Below the pieces are notes generated by a model. The model saw nothing but the letters and a program-made list of their open reading frames with translations, was not told the DNA's origin and ran no database searches. DNA of 64,000 nt from Cyrtodaria siliqua (lineage: Eukaryota; Mollusca; Bivalvia; Adapedonta; Hiatellidae): assembly GCA_037043455.1 (NCBI GenBank), contig JAWPHD010000139.1, forward strand, positions 496,001-560,000. Direction: 5' to 3'. The position numbers were made by a program, and so were the translations under genes. Shown here one piece after another: positions 1 through 10,911 of the stretch (positions within the stretch are counted from its first letter, which is position 1; every line of letters begins with the position of its first letter).

Positions 1-255
1 TGCTACCGTTCACGCCCTCTAGCCCCGGGTTGAGCAGAACTCAATATTTAAAATGCCGATAGTACATAAATTTGAACAATGACGAAGACCATTTCTAGTG
101 GAAAAGTCGCTAAATTTTACACACGTTCTTGTCACAGCTGTCTTCTTGAATCTTAACATAGCCACTGGTAAACACACAATCTGAGTTGTCTGTCGTTCAG
201 ATATTTTATTATTGAAATGTTAACAGTGCTCTTTTACGATACGTGATGATTACAG

Positions 256-356
256 ATCACGTTTTCCGAAGTTGATATAGAACCTGATGCTCAGTGCAGG
301 TACGATTCTGTATCTGTATATGACGGTCCTACAAATACAAGCACTCTAGCAATCAA
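256..356 (+). CDS. CUB-domain exon, first half (left-arm copy)
   Basis: The exon is bounded by an acceptor (ttacag) and a donor (GTATGT) and is 101 bp, ending in phase 2. It encodes ITFSEVDIEPDAQCRYDSV, then a YDGP motif and TSTLAIK. The spacing D-I-E, cysteine, Y-D-x-V-x-V-Y-D-G is the core of a CUB domain, an extracellular beta-sandwich found in secreted and membrane proteins. It joins in frame to the exon at 813. An almost identical copy lies at 31183-31283 on the other strand. The full gene is not in the window, so the parent protein cannot be named. The two exons are intact, but whether they are still expressed is unknown. Confidence 0.72.
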
Positions 357-812
357 GTATGTATTCATGTGTTACTCATAGAAGAAGAAATAGGATTTGA
401 CTCTGTTTTTATTTGAAGGTATTGAATATTTTCATATACTGACAGTAGTGTTTAGTGGCGACCCAATATTAAGCCGTTATTATCCCATACATTTGCTTGA
501 AGATGCATGAACTACTGGAGAGTTTGGTAAATAAATATGCAATGTTTGACATTGGTTCCCCATTGTATGTATAGCTATAGTATACATGTACATGTTACAA
601 TATGTACTCATATAAGCATCTGTCCATTTTTACCATTTTTAAGGGTTGAACATTCATGTTTCAGAAATAACGAACTAACAAACGAATGCAAATTGTATTG
701 TCTTGCTGTGGTCATCCAGTCTCACTTCTTACATTAGTATACTCATCAATACTATACTAGTTGTTGTTATTATTCTAATATTAATTATCTTCGCGTTTTC
801 TTTCATTTAAAG

Positions 813-919
813 GTTCTGTTCCACCACAATCCCTCCAACAATTACAACAACGGGCAATCAAATGTTGGTCCGTTTTGAGACTGATCGTCAGGTTGAAATG
901 ACAGGCTTTAAAAGCACAG
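813..919 (+). CDS. CUB-domain exon, second half (left-arm copy)
   Basis: The acceptor is atttaaag just before 813. The first base completes the lysine codon left open by the exon ending at 356, giving LAIK followed by FCSTTIPPTITTTGNQMLV and RFETD. Cysteine, TIPPTIT, GNQMLVRF and a late GFK are typical of the second half of CUB domains. The 3' end is uncertain; a weak GT lies near 920. After GFKST the frame reads into a stop at about 940, as expected for intron. The right-arm counterpart is about 30355-30461 on the minus strand. Confidence 0.68.
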
Positions 920-1104
920 TTTGCTTCATATCGGTGTAGTTCCTAACTAGTGCTTGCTGTATGGACGTATTTATACTTAATTTGGCAGTCAGAGCAGAGA
1001 CAGTTTTATGGATCAACACGAAATTGAGTCGTCTAAATTACCGTGCACCATTTGTGAATTATACCTTCATTTCGGATATAACTTGCAGTCAAGATATATT
1101 GTTA

Positions 1105-1555
1105 TGTACGAGTGTTTAGAGTGATTAGTTATTGTTTGCGTCTATATTGTTATGTACGAGTGATTAGTTAGTGTTTGGGTCTATACTGTTATGTACGAGT
1201 GTTTAGAGTGATTAGTTATTGTTTGAGTTCTATACTGTTATGTACGAGTGTTAAGAGTGATTAGTTATTGTTTGAGTCTATACTGTTATGTACGAGTGTT
1301 TAGATTGATTAGGTATTGCTTGGGTCTGTTTAGAGTCATTAGTTATTGTTTGGGTCTGTTTAGAATGATTAGTTATTGTTTGGATCTGTTTAGAGTGATT
1401 AGTTATTGTTTACGTCTATACTGTTATGTACGAGTGTTTAGATTGATTAGGTATTGTTTGGGTCTGTTTAAAGTCATTAGTTATTGTTTGGGTCTGTTTA
1501 GAATGATTAGTTATTGTTTGGGTGTGTTTAGAGTGATAAGTTATTGTTTGCGTCC
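1105..1555 (+). repeat. Intronic tandem repeat, about 30- and 50-bp units (left arm)
   Basis: Iterated units with core agagtgattagttattgttt are followed either directly by gggtctgttt (about 30 bp) or by a longer form containing tatactgttatgtacgagtg (about 50 bp). The array makes a spurious repetitive reading frame. The same array lies in the right arm at 29822-30180 with a different order of short and long units, so copy number has changed since the arms separated. Confidence 0.9.
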
Positions 1556-1664
1556 TTTTTCTCTTTTTTCACATAAATAATACATCATTTATGTATTTTT
1601 AATATTATAATGTTGCAGCATTATTAATAATATAAACATCTGAATATTGTCATTTATTGAAAAG

Positions 1665-1740
1665 TTCTCCTGCACAACTATCCGTCCAACACTTACGACG
1701 GCAGGAAATGGAATATTTGTCCATCGTCCCAGTAATGGTG
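1665..1740 (+). pseudogene. Third CUB-like exon fragment (left arm)
   Basis: After a T-rich tract and an AG at 1664, the frame reads FSCTTIRPTLTTAGNGIFV. This is clearly related to the exon at 813 (FCSTTIPPTITTTGNQMLV), so it is the second half of a further CUB domain. The residues that follow (HRPSNGVH) lack the usual RF-x-TD, which suggests decay or a shortened exon. The right-arm copy is at about 29630-29705 on the minus strand. Several CUB modules in tandem are common in secreted invertebrate proteins. Confidence 0.5.
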
Positions 1741-1929
1741 TACACATATTAAATTCATCAGAGGGTGATATATAAGAATGTTCACCCTAAGGATATGATT
1801 ATGGCAGCTGTCAATGCTTACAAGTCGAAGCGTCTTCATATTTGTATGGTACATACCCAATGTTAGGTGTTGACAGCGCTTAAACAGGCTGAACATGATA
1901 TTTGAAGATATCAATAGTGATACTTAATT

Positions 1930-4160
1930 AACTCTAGTAAAAACTTTATACTATACGTCACTATTCTAATTCGGTATCAGATACAACGAATGTTAATTTG
2001 AAATATGCATTTTTTTTTTTTAAAGAAACTAACCCACCAAATAACGGCAACATTACATTACAAAACCGTTTATCAAAACTCTGTCCAGGTGTTCGGGTCA
2101 TATAATTATGTATGAGTGCCGATTAAAAGCATATATTTATTCATGGGATATTAACATACGCGTAAAATGAATTATGAGTTGGTTACTCTTAATTCGACTC
2201 TCCAGTTTTGGGGTTTGGTCTGGCTGGGTAAAACCGTTTATATTGTGTCCATAGAGTTTGTAATTTCAAAATATATAAGTTAAATACCTCGTCGTTAGTA
2301 GGTCTAGAACCGGTGTACATCTGTTGTAAAATGTGCCTGATGGCGAGGTAGGGACTTTAACAGATGTACATACATGCACAATATAGTGTTTAATCATGTA
2401 CGTAGAATCAACCAATGTATAGAAATGTGGTATCTGTCCATTCCAAGATCATCTTACTTTTTGTTTCGATAAGATTTCTGTACATGGGTTTTCTCATAAC
2501 GTAAATAATTAACAGTCAATATAGAAAAACATATTATATTGTATTTTATACTATTGTCACACTTCTTCTTCAACCAGCCTATATGTCGTACTTCTATGTC
2601 ATGACATGCAAACTTCAATTATTCAGAACTATCAGACACGGATTTGAGTTTATGTGAGACATTTGTTTCTTTTTAATTGTAGTATATGTTGTGGCAATTT
2701 GAATGTATTAAATGTAATCTATGTATTTTGTTCTATTTGCGCCACATATGCACTTTCCCACTCTATGTAAAAATATAATAACAAATAAATAGAATATAGC
2801 ACACGGGGCAGGGTGTATCGCCGCGGAAGTCACCCATCCAAAACAGTTGTTCCGCGGTATTACTTACGTGAATGCCAAATGTGTATGACACAAGAGCGTG
2901 ATTGACTCCACAATCCGTTTTATATAAGTCATGTTCTCCATGTTTCCGAAACCAAATGCATTGTTTTGCTTCCTAAATTGATGCATTAGTTATTGTTTGT
3001 TATCATGTATGTTTCAGTCAAAAGTATTACAAATGTGTGTATTGTTTTATTTATGTTTTATATTGAAATATATATTAATTTTCATTCAAATGTACACTAA
3101 TCTGATTTTGTTTTAAAAGGATTGAAGGCGATCTGTGTATCATAAGAAATAAACCATTTCCAGCGGTTGATCAATACTTGGTGGGTAGGTCGTGAACAGC
3201 ATTGGTAGAAAGTACCGTAGGCCTGCGGTTTCGGTGTGTTTCAAGTCCTAAACAACAGGTTTTGATCTCGTACAATATAAACCCACTGGAAATATTTTAT
3301 TTCTTATCTGTCATGGATTCTATGGAATGTAATACACACATTTTCGAGAGATTTAACATGATACAAACAAATTCTCACAACCTACACTGTATGCACATCT
3401 CAACACCAATCGAAAAAAATATACAGCTTTATCCTGCTTTTAACAAGTTCCACTTGTTGTTTGAACAAACCTTAAAATAACGTTAACGCTGTTTTGGATG
3501 TTTTCTGACGTTTAAAATCGTTTAAAATGACGTCCTGACGGTTGAAGGATGTGAGGTTAGAGGTTTTGATATACATGTTAAAACCCGCTCAATAACCAAT
3601 CAGCATTGAGTATTTTATACTATTTTTCTAAAAATAATATTTTGATTGGTATCGATAACTCTTCCAGGTCGCGTCCCGCCCTTTTTAATAGTGCTAATGA
3701 TGGTTGTCTGATACAAAGACAGCAATTGTGGCTTCTGATTTCTTCGCTTATGCTACGAGTAATAAGAACCAAAGCCCGGGCAGATATGGATGCTCAAGAT
3801 CTCCACTCACGATACCTTAAGAGACTATATGAGTCTTTCAAAGATGTATATGGCGACAGTAACTTTAAGGTTGTGTTGATTAACTGTATGTCAATGTATT
3901 ACTTTTAATTTGCGTGAAGCAGCAAGTGACGTCAACAAGATTATCATGTGCGACGACGTTGTACGCTTAGAAGTCGTTAACATGTTGACGTCATATATGC
4001 GTGTAAAACAGTGCGTGAATAAAGTCGGTTAATGAAAAAGCAAGGCAAAAGCCAGAGAAACAACAGACTAAAACTGTTTAGGGTATGACAAGACAAGATT
4101 GAAGAGTAACATCATGGGGTCCACAATCTGTCCGGTCATCATACACAAGTAAAGTGGCAA
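1930..4160. other. Left-arm non-coding sequence, no gene seen
   Basis: This AT-rich sequence is matched in reverse complement by about 27240-29440. I saw no exon, RNA gene or transposon terminus that I could support. Short open frames here and their counterparts on the other arm do not keep common reading frames. Confidence 0.6.
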
Positions 4161-4164
4161 ACTG

Positions 4165-4240
4165 ACATAACACACATACACACACACGCACGCACGCACG
4201 CACGCACCAACGCATGCACACACACGCACACACACACACT
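4165..4240 (+). repeat. (CA)n/(CGCA)n microsatellite
   Basis: Alternating CA and CG dinucleotides run for about 75 bp. The right-arm counterpart at 27202-27231 is a shorter, pure (GT)n run, so repeat length and purity have diverged between the arms. Confidence 0.93.
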
Positions 4241-5650
4241 GTTTTTTTAGATGTAATGTTTTCACTGGTATTTATAAGTTTGATGTTTTTTATAAATTTA
4301 CAGCAGTGAGAAAACACACCATGCCTTAGTGTCCGTTTTGATTTGAGGTTCGTTTTGATTGGTTGATACATTCTAGCTCATTATAGGTTATAAAAGAGTG
4401 TTGCAGTTTTATTTTTACAGTTAGTTTAAGTATAAACCATCCCTCTGTGAATAGCATTTAATCTCACGTTTATAAGACAATAGCTGTATTATCCCTCTCC
4501 GACCAAATATTCGGTGGAATCTTCATTAAGTCGATGGGAATCTTACGATACTTTCGCAAGTTCTTTCGAAATGTATAAAAAGCAATGTCGTACATTTCAA
4601 GAGTGGATGCGTGACATCATTTTTGACGAAATCATCATGAAACATTTATTGGACGAATACATTCGAGCTAATCAAATACAAGCGTGAAGACGTTAAAGGA
4701 TGTTTATGACACAAAATCAGAGATGATAAGACAATAACCGACCAATATCCGATCATACGACGTTTGAGACAAGTTGGAACATGTATCTCTATACATAGCC
4801 ATGACATTTGATTTTCTATTTATAGTGATAAGACAGACCAATAAGATTATAGGATTCAAAGACCAATGAAGTATTTTCGTTTATAAGCGACACTTTTTGA
4901 TAACCTCGAGCTTATATAAGTCTTTTCTAACTTTTCCGTAAATTATCTGAAGAAAAATGACAAACTTATAAAACAGTTTACAAACAGGATTATAAATGAT
5001 AAATAATTCATAACTTGATGTTTACATACAATATTGTATTTATTTTGAATGCACAATCTTTAACAATAAATTAACTGTTGTTGGTAGCTTTGTCTCTGTT
5101 TTCTATGCGGCATACCATATTACAAACTCATTAGAAGTTTCCTCATTTTGCTTTCCATTGTATTTAAATGGTTTAGGCATCCCCGTCTTGTCTGATTATT
5201 TAGTGTTCTCAAATATCTACAGATTCAGTGTTACAGCAAGCTTTCGTCATAAGGAGTTCCAGTAAGTTTCCTAGGGCGTTTACTCCTCTTTTTTTTAGTC
5301 TGCTTTCACACTTTTGACTCTTTGATTGGCATTCTCATTTCTCCTTATTCCCCATATATATCGGGCTTAACGTAACCGTCTCTTAGATCTTTGAAGTGTT
5401 GATAGCATTTGTCTGCAACGTACGGAACCCATTTCTGTAGTTGGTAATCGTATAATTCTAGGGAACCCATATTTATTTGTGTATATTTATTTCATTACAC
5501 AAATGTGTATGCACTAAATCCAGATATACACGTAAAAAAAGTTAAATGCCCACTCGTTATATGGATTATATCCTATTTTGTCCAAAATGATACAAATTCT
5601 AACTTTTAAAACTATGTGTTTTGTGGTGCGTTTTCATTGACCGTGAATAT
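4240..5650. other. Left-arm non-coding sequence, no gene seen
   Basis: This AT-rich stretch pairs with about 25400-27200. The main difference is a SINE present only in the right arm at 26551-26822; the uninterrupted site is near 4595-4620. No coding feature is supported. Confidence 0.6.
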
Positions 5651-5652
5651 AT

Positions 5653-6074
5653 ATACTGAAGCGAAAAAGAAACGCAACTCGGGCATTTCCGCTATAAATT
5701 GTATATACTTCCAGTAAGTCTCCCTGATACTGCACACTCAATTCCAAATAATATTACAAAGAAATCCCCAGATGTTAAAAAGTTGCAGTTAGAGAAAGGA
5801 CACAACTGTGATGCTGTAGACGTTTTAATCACAGTACACTTTATAACAAGAAGTTCCTCTTTGCAAAAATGAGCCATTTCAGTCCTGTATTTAACGTAAA
5901 GAGTTTGCAAAATTTTGCGTCCTAAGTTAGCTCACATGCTTGAGCCAAACGCGTACTCTGTCAATAATGAAACTTTGAAGGAATACTATTTGCTGTGTAA
6001 CGTGTTGTTGTAGGTGTTGTTTTTTTCGAAAGGAAAGGACTTATGACTTATGCAGCCATGTACCTATCGATTTA
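5653..6074 (-). mobile_element. Partial copy of a TA-flanked MITE (left arm)
   Basis: The segment starts with the terminal motif AAGCGAAAAAGAAACGCAAC next to a TATATA tract. This is one end of the element seen complete in the right arm at 24907-25390. The other end is missing here, replaced by the hairpin-bearing insertion that begins near 6075. The ends and TA-rich flanks are reminiscent of Tc1/mariner-type non-autonomous elements. The interior holds a short frame conserved in both arms (MQTLYVKYRTEMAHF), but nothing suggests it is a functional protein. Confidence 0.72.
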
Positions 6075-6745
6075 CAGCAGCATATTGTACATACAATACA
6101 TAGCAGAAGTATAAGAAATATTATAGGTTATTGGATTTGTATGGCTAAATATTACTTGGAACGATTTGTTTTGGCAAAGGACGACGAGCTTGCGAGTCGT
6201 CCTGCGCCAAAACAACGAGTTCCAAGTAATATTTAGCCATACAAATTCAATAACCTTTTTATTGTATACTTTCATATTGTTTTCGATCAATGTTAATTGT
6301 ATGACTATTACTTTTCATTGTATTTGTGTTATTTGTATAGCTTTTGATGGAATTCCTATCTTGCCATTCAATTTCATTTTGTGTGGATGATTATTTTGTG
6401 CGAAAAAGACGTCGACGTCGGATGACGTCATTAAAAACAACAACCCATTTTCTAAAGATTGTTTACCATTCGATAACGTTAAAAACAGTGGTTGAGTGAC
6501 CATTTCAGTTATTTTATAAATTTTTGCCATAAAATATTGAAAAAAAACACGTATTTTTTTGTTGACACTATAGGAAGGATTCCGTTATTTTTATTTGAAA
6601 GTAGTTTCTTATTTCTATTTCGCGGCTCTTAGCAAGCACGAGCAAAAGTTCCCGTGCAATATCAATGCGTGCAATATCGTAGAATATTGCACGCTTAGCT
6701 CAATGCAAACTAAACGGGACAATATGAAAGTATACAATAAAAGTA
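6075..6745 (+). mobile_element. Hairpin-headed insertion, left arm only
   Basis: This block is absent from the matching site in the right arm (near 24912-24950). It starts with a near-perfect hairpin at about 6122-6258, with arms of about 65 nt (shared core ctaaatattacttggaac) and a short loop. Next comes an inverted-repeat pair, tattgtatactttcatattg at about 6260 and its complement at about 6720-6740, enclosing a 435-bp body. The body contains GGATGACGTCAT and a smaller hairpin at 6666-6693 (gcgtgcaatat/atattgcacgc). No protein is encoded. The layout resembles that of the insertion at 30836-31102. Confidence 0.65.
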
Positions 6746-7239
6746 TATATATATACCAGAAACACATAGGTTTACAGCTATTATAGGTGTCAGACTTCGT
6801 ATGTTGGCATTATTTACATACATACTGGTATTGCAGTTTATCTCAACCGTCATTGATACAGTTTTCTTGAAATCGTTCACACGTTATCAGACTGACTGGA
6901 ACTTTATTTGGGGATATTATGCTGGTCAGTATAGACTTAAACTCCAATAACTTGACTTATTGTACAAACACAAACTTTTCTTCATTTTAAAAGTTTAATA
7001 TAAATCTATTACATACAATAAGACAATGCAGTGTAAGATTCTGTATATAATCACAGATGTCTTAATAGAAAAAGTATCTGTACATAAACTACTAAGTATA
7101 TATATAATACACTATCATGGAAGTATCAAATATCTAACGTTTGTTCAACACTCAATACTAAAATTGCATTATTAAAACATATTATTTACTATTTAACATA
7201 TGATATGAAGAAAATATTTTATAACGCTTACATTATGTC

Positions 7240-7662
7240 ATCGTCTGACTTTTGTTAAGGGAGTTAATTCGAAAGCTGAAATCATGAAAATAACAAAAAT
7301 TCAAAAGAGAGCAGCACGAATAATACTGAATAAAGACTTAAATACTAATTCAAAGTTAATGTTTAAAGAATTGGGTTGGCTATTATTCGAAAATCGATGT
7401 CTATATCATATAGGAATATTATTTTTAAATGTAATTAGTACCAAAATACCTGTCAGATCTAATTAGCTTCTCTCGCAATGAAAATTATATGTTGCGTTCC
7501 ATTAAGCGAAAGGATCTTGTCCCACTGAAACATCGGACAAACTATTTTAAAGATTCGTTCAGCTATTACAGTACAATAGTATGGAATACAATTCCTTTAC
7601 ATATACGTAACATCAATAGCCTTAATTCGTATAAATACAATTTAAAACAATTTCTTTTCTAA
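7240..7662 (+). pseudogene. 3' end of a non-LTR retrotransposon ORF2 (LINE tail)
   Basis: The reading frame gives KIQKRAARIILN, later FKELGWLLFENR and YHIGILF. After a frame interruption near 7465 it gives a SFSYYSTIVWNTIPLHIRN block and SLNSYKYNLKQFLF before a stop. These are the usual last segments of LINE ORF2 proteins: the KIQKRAAR helix, the GW-L-R box, and the SYSGA-x-WN-x-LP box with a FK-x-L end. The reverse transcriptase itself is missing, so this is a 5'-truncated dead copy. It lies only in the left arm, at the point where the right arm instead has the SLC6 C-terminal exons. Confidence 0.82.
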
Positions 7663-7861
7663 AAACAGGATATGCGATGATCAAATCAGTAACCGTTAAT
7701 GGTTAACGGTTTGAACGACAATATTTGCAACAGAATGGGACACTACACTAAGTACTCTTTATCATTGCAAACATAGAAACATATTGCATTGAAGCATTTA
7801 ATTACATGCCTTTTTAAAGCATTATACTAATATCGCCTTGCCACAAAGTGAAAGAACTGTT

Positions 7862-8593
7862 TCAACAATTGCTGGTTTTGGCGAAATTCTGTTTCGTGTG
7901 ACTTTTGCTGATCCTTGTTTGCTCATGTTCGTTTTCAACATGACAACAGTTTATATGAATACCTATTCGCGTTACCGCTTGTTCAAGATTTAAACTGTAT
8001 AGGAAATGCTCCAGACTTGAGATTGTGTCTGCTCGCTGTTTGACGTCATAGACGTAGGAAATTACGAAGACTTGAGTCTGAATTTGCTCTCCGTTTGAAG
8101 TCTTGCACCGTTTGACGCCATAGACGTAGGGGATGATCAAGACTTGAGACTGAGTTTGCTCATCGCTTGACGCCAGACGTAGGGTGAGACTGAGTTTACT
8201 TACCGTTTGACGCCATAGAGGTAGGAAATTACCAATATTTAAGGCTGCTCATAGTTTGACGCCATAGACATAGGAATAGTCATGATTTGAGACTGAGTTT
8301 GCTCACCGTTTGACGCCACAGACTTACGAAATGACAAATGCTTAAGACCAAGACTTATGAAGGAGTTTGTTCACAGAGTGTCGTCATAGACGTAGGAAAT
8401 AACCAAGATTTATGAAGGAGTTTGTTCACAGTGTGTCGTCATAGACGTAGGAAATAACCAATACTTATGAAAGAGTTTGTTCTCAGTGTGTCGTCATAGA
8501 CGTAGGAAATGGCCAAGACTTGAGACGGAGTTTACTCACAGTTTGCGCCATATACGTAGGAAAAGGCCAATACTTGAGACTGGGTTTACTCAC
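7862..8593 (-). repeat. Minisatellite made of an SLC6 exon end plus splice donor (left arm)
   Basis: About 11 degenerate units of 50-60 bp read, on the minus strand, as caagtcttggccatttccta, then cg-tatgg-gtcaaacg and the donor GTGAGcaaac. The unit nearest 8594 is the real 3' end of the SLC6 TM9-10 exon, translating as SYGYGVKR followed by a donor. The other copies are repeats of that exon-intron boundary, and many still read SYVYGVKR plus a GT donor. The right arm has the same array at 20290-20700. The array therefore predates the inverted duplication. Confidence 0.82.
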
Positions 8594-8753
8594 CGTTTGA
8601 CGCCATAGCCGTAGGAAATGGCCAAGACTTGAGCCAGGCCAATGATTAGTAGTGGCAGATTACCACTGTACTCGTCAAACAACAAGAATATGTAGGGTCC
8701 GCCTTGGTTGGCGTACGCCAAAGATAACAGGAACGAAATGAGACATAACGTAT
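8594..8753 (-). pseudogene. SLC6 transporter exon, TM9-TM10
   Basis: The exon is 160 bp on the minus strand, with acceptor attttag and donor GTGAGT. It translates without interruption: TLCLISFLLSLAYANQGGPY, then IFLLFDEYSGNLPLL, then AISYGYGVKR. The GG-x-Y-x-x-x-L-x-D-x-Y signature and the closing YG-x-KR are those of TM9-TM10 in the SLC6 family of sodium-coupled symporters. The exon ends in phase 2 and would join the exon at 21581 (RFADDIELM), but that exon is on the opposite strand in the other arm. This exon is undamaged, but other exons of the same copy are broken. Confidence 0.8.
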
Positions 8754-9058
8754 CTAAAATTAACAAAGTTAAACATATGTATTTATTACAAGGCCCTCCG
8801 CATAAATTGCTTTTTGCAAAGCATGATACACGTCAACGCTTAGTAAAGTTGCACTTCGCATGTTACATATTACAGGTATTGCACGGCTTGTAGAAATTGC
8901 AAAAAAAGGACTGCCTCGATGCGCATGTCTGTTTTTAAAACGTCGCCTATCCGATGTCTGTTTAAAGCTGCGCATTATAAAAGGAACTTCTATCAAGAAC
9001 AGTTTTTCATATACAAAAATACTGTATTTTTATGTTTTAATGTTACTGTACCGGTCAC

Positions 9059-9253
9059 GTGATATTTCTTAAGTCTAGGGGATAACTGAATGTCCATGAT
9101 GGAAGTTAAAACGCCCTCTAACGTACCAAACATAGTGTAAATTCCGAGGGTTAATAGTATCAGAAAGAACAGCACGGACCACAGCGGCGCCACAGGAAAT
9201 TGGTTTATGGTCTCCGTGGACGCGATGAAAGCAAAACCAGTCCCTGAACCCGA
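9059..9253 (-). pseudogene. SLC6 transporter exon, TM8 region
   Basis: The exon runs from a cttttcag acceptor to a possible GTGACC donor, 195 bp, with an open frame. It reads SGSGTGFAFIAST, then PLWSVLFFLILLTLGIYTMF, then GTLEGVLTSIMD. SG-x-G-x-AFI and PLWSVLFF-x-LL-TLG are diagnostic for SLC6 around TM8. The stretch PLWSVLFF followed by MFG-x-x-EGV looks closer to the neutral amino-acid group (the SLC6A15-A20 type) than to classical GABA or monoamine carriers. That subfamily placement is inference. The segment is present only in the left arm; the right arm has a deletion here. Confidence 0.82.
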
Positions 9254-10029
9254 CTGAAAAGAAGAATGTCAAAAACATTAATACCACAGTAGTGAAGTGT
9301 CCATGATCAAATAGGATGATAAGGTGCACGGACTGCACCGGGGATAGTAAGGTGCACGGATCACAGCGAGCAGACGGTAGAGAACGGTGTAAACCATATT
9401 ACTAGTGACTTAGGAAATGACCAGCATTGCGTGTATTGTATATGTTGTTTTATTTTGAATGTTGAAACACACATATTCGTTGTTATATGCAATAAGTAAA
9501 TGTGGGAATATAAGCTCCTGGGTAGCCCGTTTTTCAGATGCAGTTTAAATTATTTGATTCGTATGGTGAGCTTAGAGCACTGATGTCAGCATAAAAACAA
9601 TACACATTACATCTATATCTCTTAATGTTTGTGGGGATGTATTTTTCTAACTAAACTAGACCTTATAGTATGTTTTATGGCCTTATATAAACACTTTCAC
9701 TCTATTTGAAAAAAAATAGGAGAGGGCGTTTATTATGGAGGTTGGTGTTTATATGGGAGAATACGGTAATTCACGAACAATTGAAATTAAACTTAAAAAG
9801 TGAAGTTAATTTAACAGTACGGATTTCTTTCTGGAATAAACTGAGTTTACATATGAAACGTTCATACACAGTATGTGTGGTTTACTCGGTCAAGATAGAA
9901 TAATACACAAAAAAAAGATTAATGATAAAGTTATTTTAAAAACTGATTTACAGAATCCTTGATTAACATTGTTTAACCCATCGCTCAACCAACGTGACAA
10001 CGCACCTTTTCAATTTATTTTTGTATGTC

Positions 10030-10200
10030 GCATGTCCGCAACTGTGGCATTTCTCCGAGAACTTGGTACCAGACATCAGTGCTTTGGTTATACCGTGAAG
10101 TTGTTCAGCGTTCCAACAGGAGAGATAACTACGTCAGTGGTGTTAAACAGGCGCAGTAACTCGCTGTTTCGCATCTCAGTACATGCGTTGAAAGTTTGAG
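10030..10200 (-). pseudogene. Possible SLC6 extracellular-loop exon
   Basis: This is a tentative call. The minus strand reads NACTEMRNSELLRLFNTTD, then VVISPVGTLNNFTV before a stop. It has two N-glycosylation sequons (NTT, NFT), as expected for the large loop between TM7 and TM8. The position, between the TM6 exon (13.3 kb) and the TM8 exon (9.2 kb) on the same strand, fits. A frame change would then give TDVWYQVLGEMPQL. No family signature is strong enough to be sure. Confidence 0.3.
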
Positions 10201-10697
10201 TGGCTTTAAATCCTGGAAATTAATTAATTTTAATAAACATTAACCTATAAAATAGCTAAGAAAGATACTATATAAGTATTGTCTAATACAGATACTGTAC
10301 TTTTTTAATTGGATATTATTCTGACATACAAGCCTGGGGCATGTTGAATGATTACTTAAATTTGAGTTGGACAATATGCGATAATAAAATATATTTTAAT
10401 TTTGTATTAATTTAAATTTCATTGAGTAACCAACATAAGTGGTGTAATTAACAAAGTTTGAATCCCGCAAGTTATATGATAAGCTAAATAACGTACGATT
10501 TTTTTATTTTATCTTGAAAATATATACGTATAATCAATGATCGTACGGACGGACGGACGGACAAGGGTAACACAGAATGACCGCTCTTCTTTCGTGGTGA
10601 GGCATTACAAACTTACCACCTACTTACAACACCAAATCGAATTATGCTGTCACCGGACTGACCAGTTCTAGCAATTCCCTAGCATTACCCTTTATAT

Positions 10698-10911
10698 GCT
10701 AAAAAATGCGTCTCCGTGGCCTAATCGTTAACGAAGTTGCGTTGTAAACCTTCGCCTCTCACCGCTGCGGGTTCGAATCCCACTGGGAGCTCGACTTGTA
10801 AGTGAGGTCGTGTCGATTCTTACGGATGGCGGGAGGTGTACAGTTCTGGTTCTACCCAGGAAAAGTGGATGGTCTGCCTCCACCACAAAAAATCGACCGT
10901 CCTATATAATG
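10698..10911 (+). mobile_element. tRNA-derived SINE, 5' part, split by a DNA element
   Basis: The head carries pol III promoter boxes. Box A lies in cgtggcctaatcgttaacg and box B is GGTTCGAATCCC. A body with ggttctacccaggaaaagtg and a CA-rich 3' region follow. The SINE continues after the inserted element, at 11755-11820 (ttaaaccttacttgtgttga and a caaacaaacaaa tail). The same 3' half occurs uninterrupted at 37455-37625. The tRNA-like head cannot fold as a functional tRNA with matching acceptor arms. Confidence 0.8.

Noticed and set aside
1248..1580. 110-codon frame rich in VISYCL repeats and its mirror at 29833-30162
   Set aside because: Translation of an intronic tandem repeat; unit order and length differ between arms and no splice or start context supports it.
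7862..8140. 92-codon frame and its mirror at 20550-20828, nearly identical in both arms
   Set aside because: It reads through the exon-derived minisatellite. The similarity between arms reflects recent DNA duplication, not protein conservation.
10700..10790. tRNA gene suggested by box A and B boxes (also at 15560-15628, 23215-23275, 11905-11945, 54525-54605)
   Set aside because: Acceptor-stem halves do not pair and each head is followed by a SINE body or is truncated, so these are SINE heads or pseudo-tRNAs.
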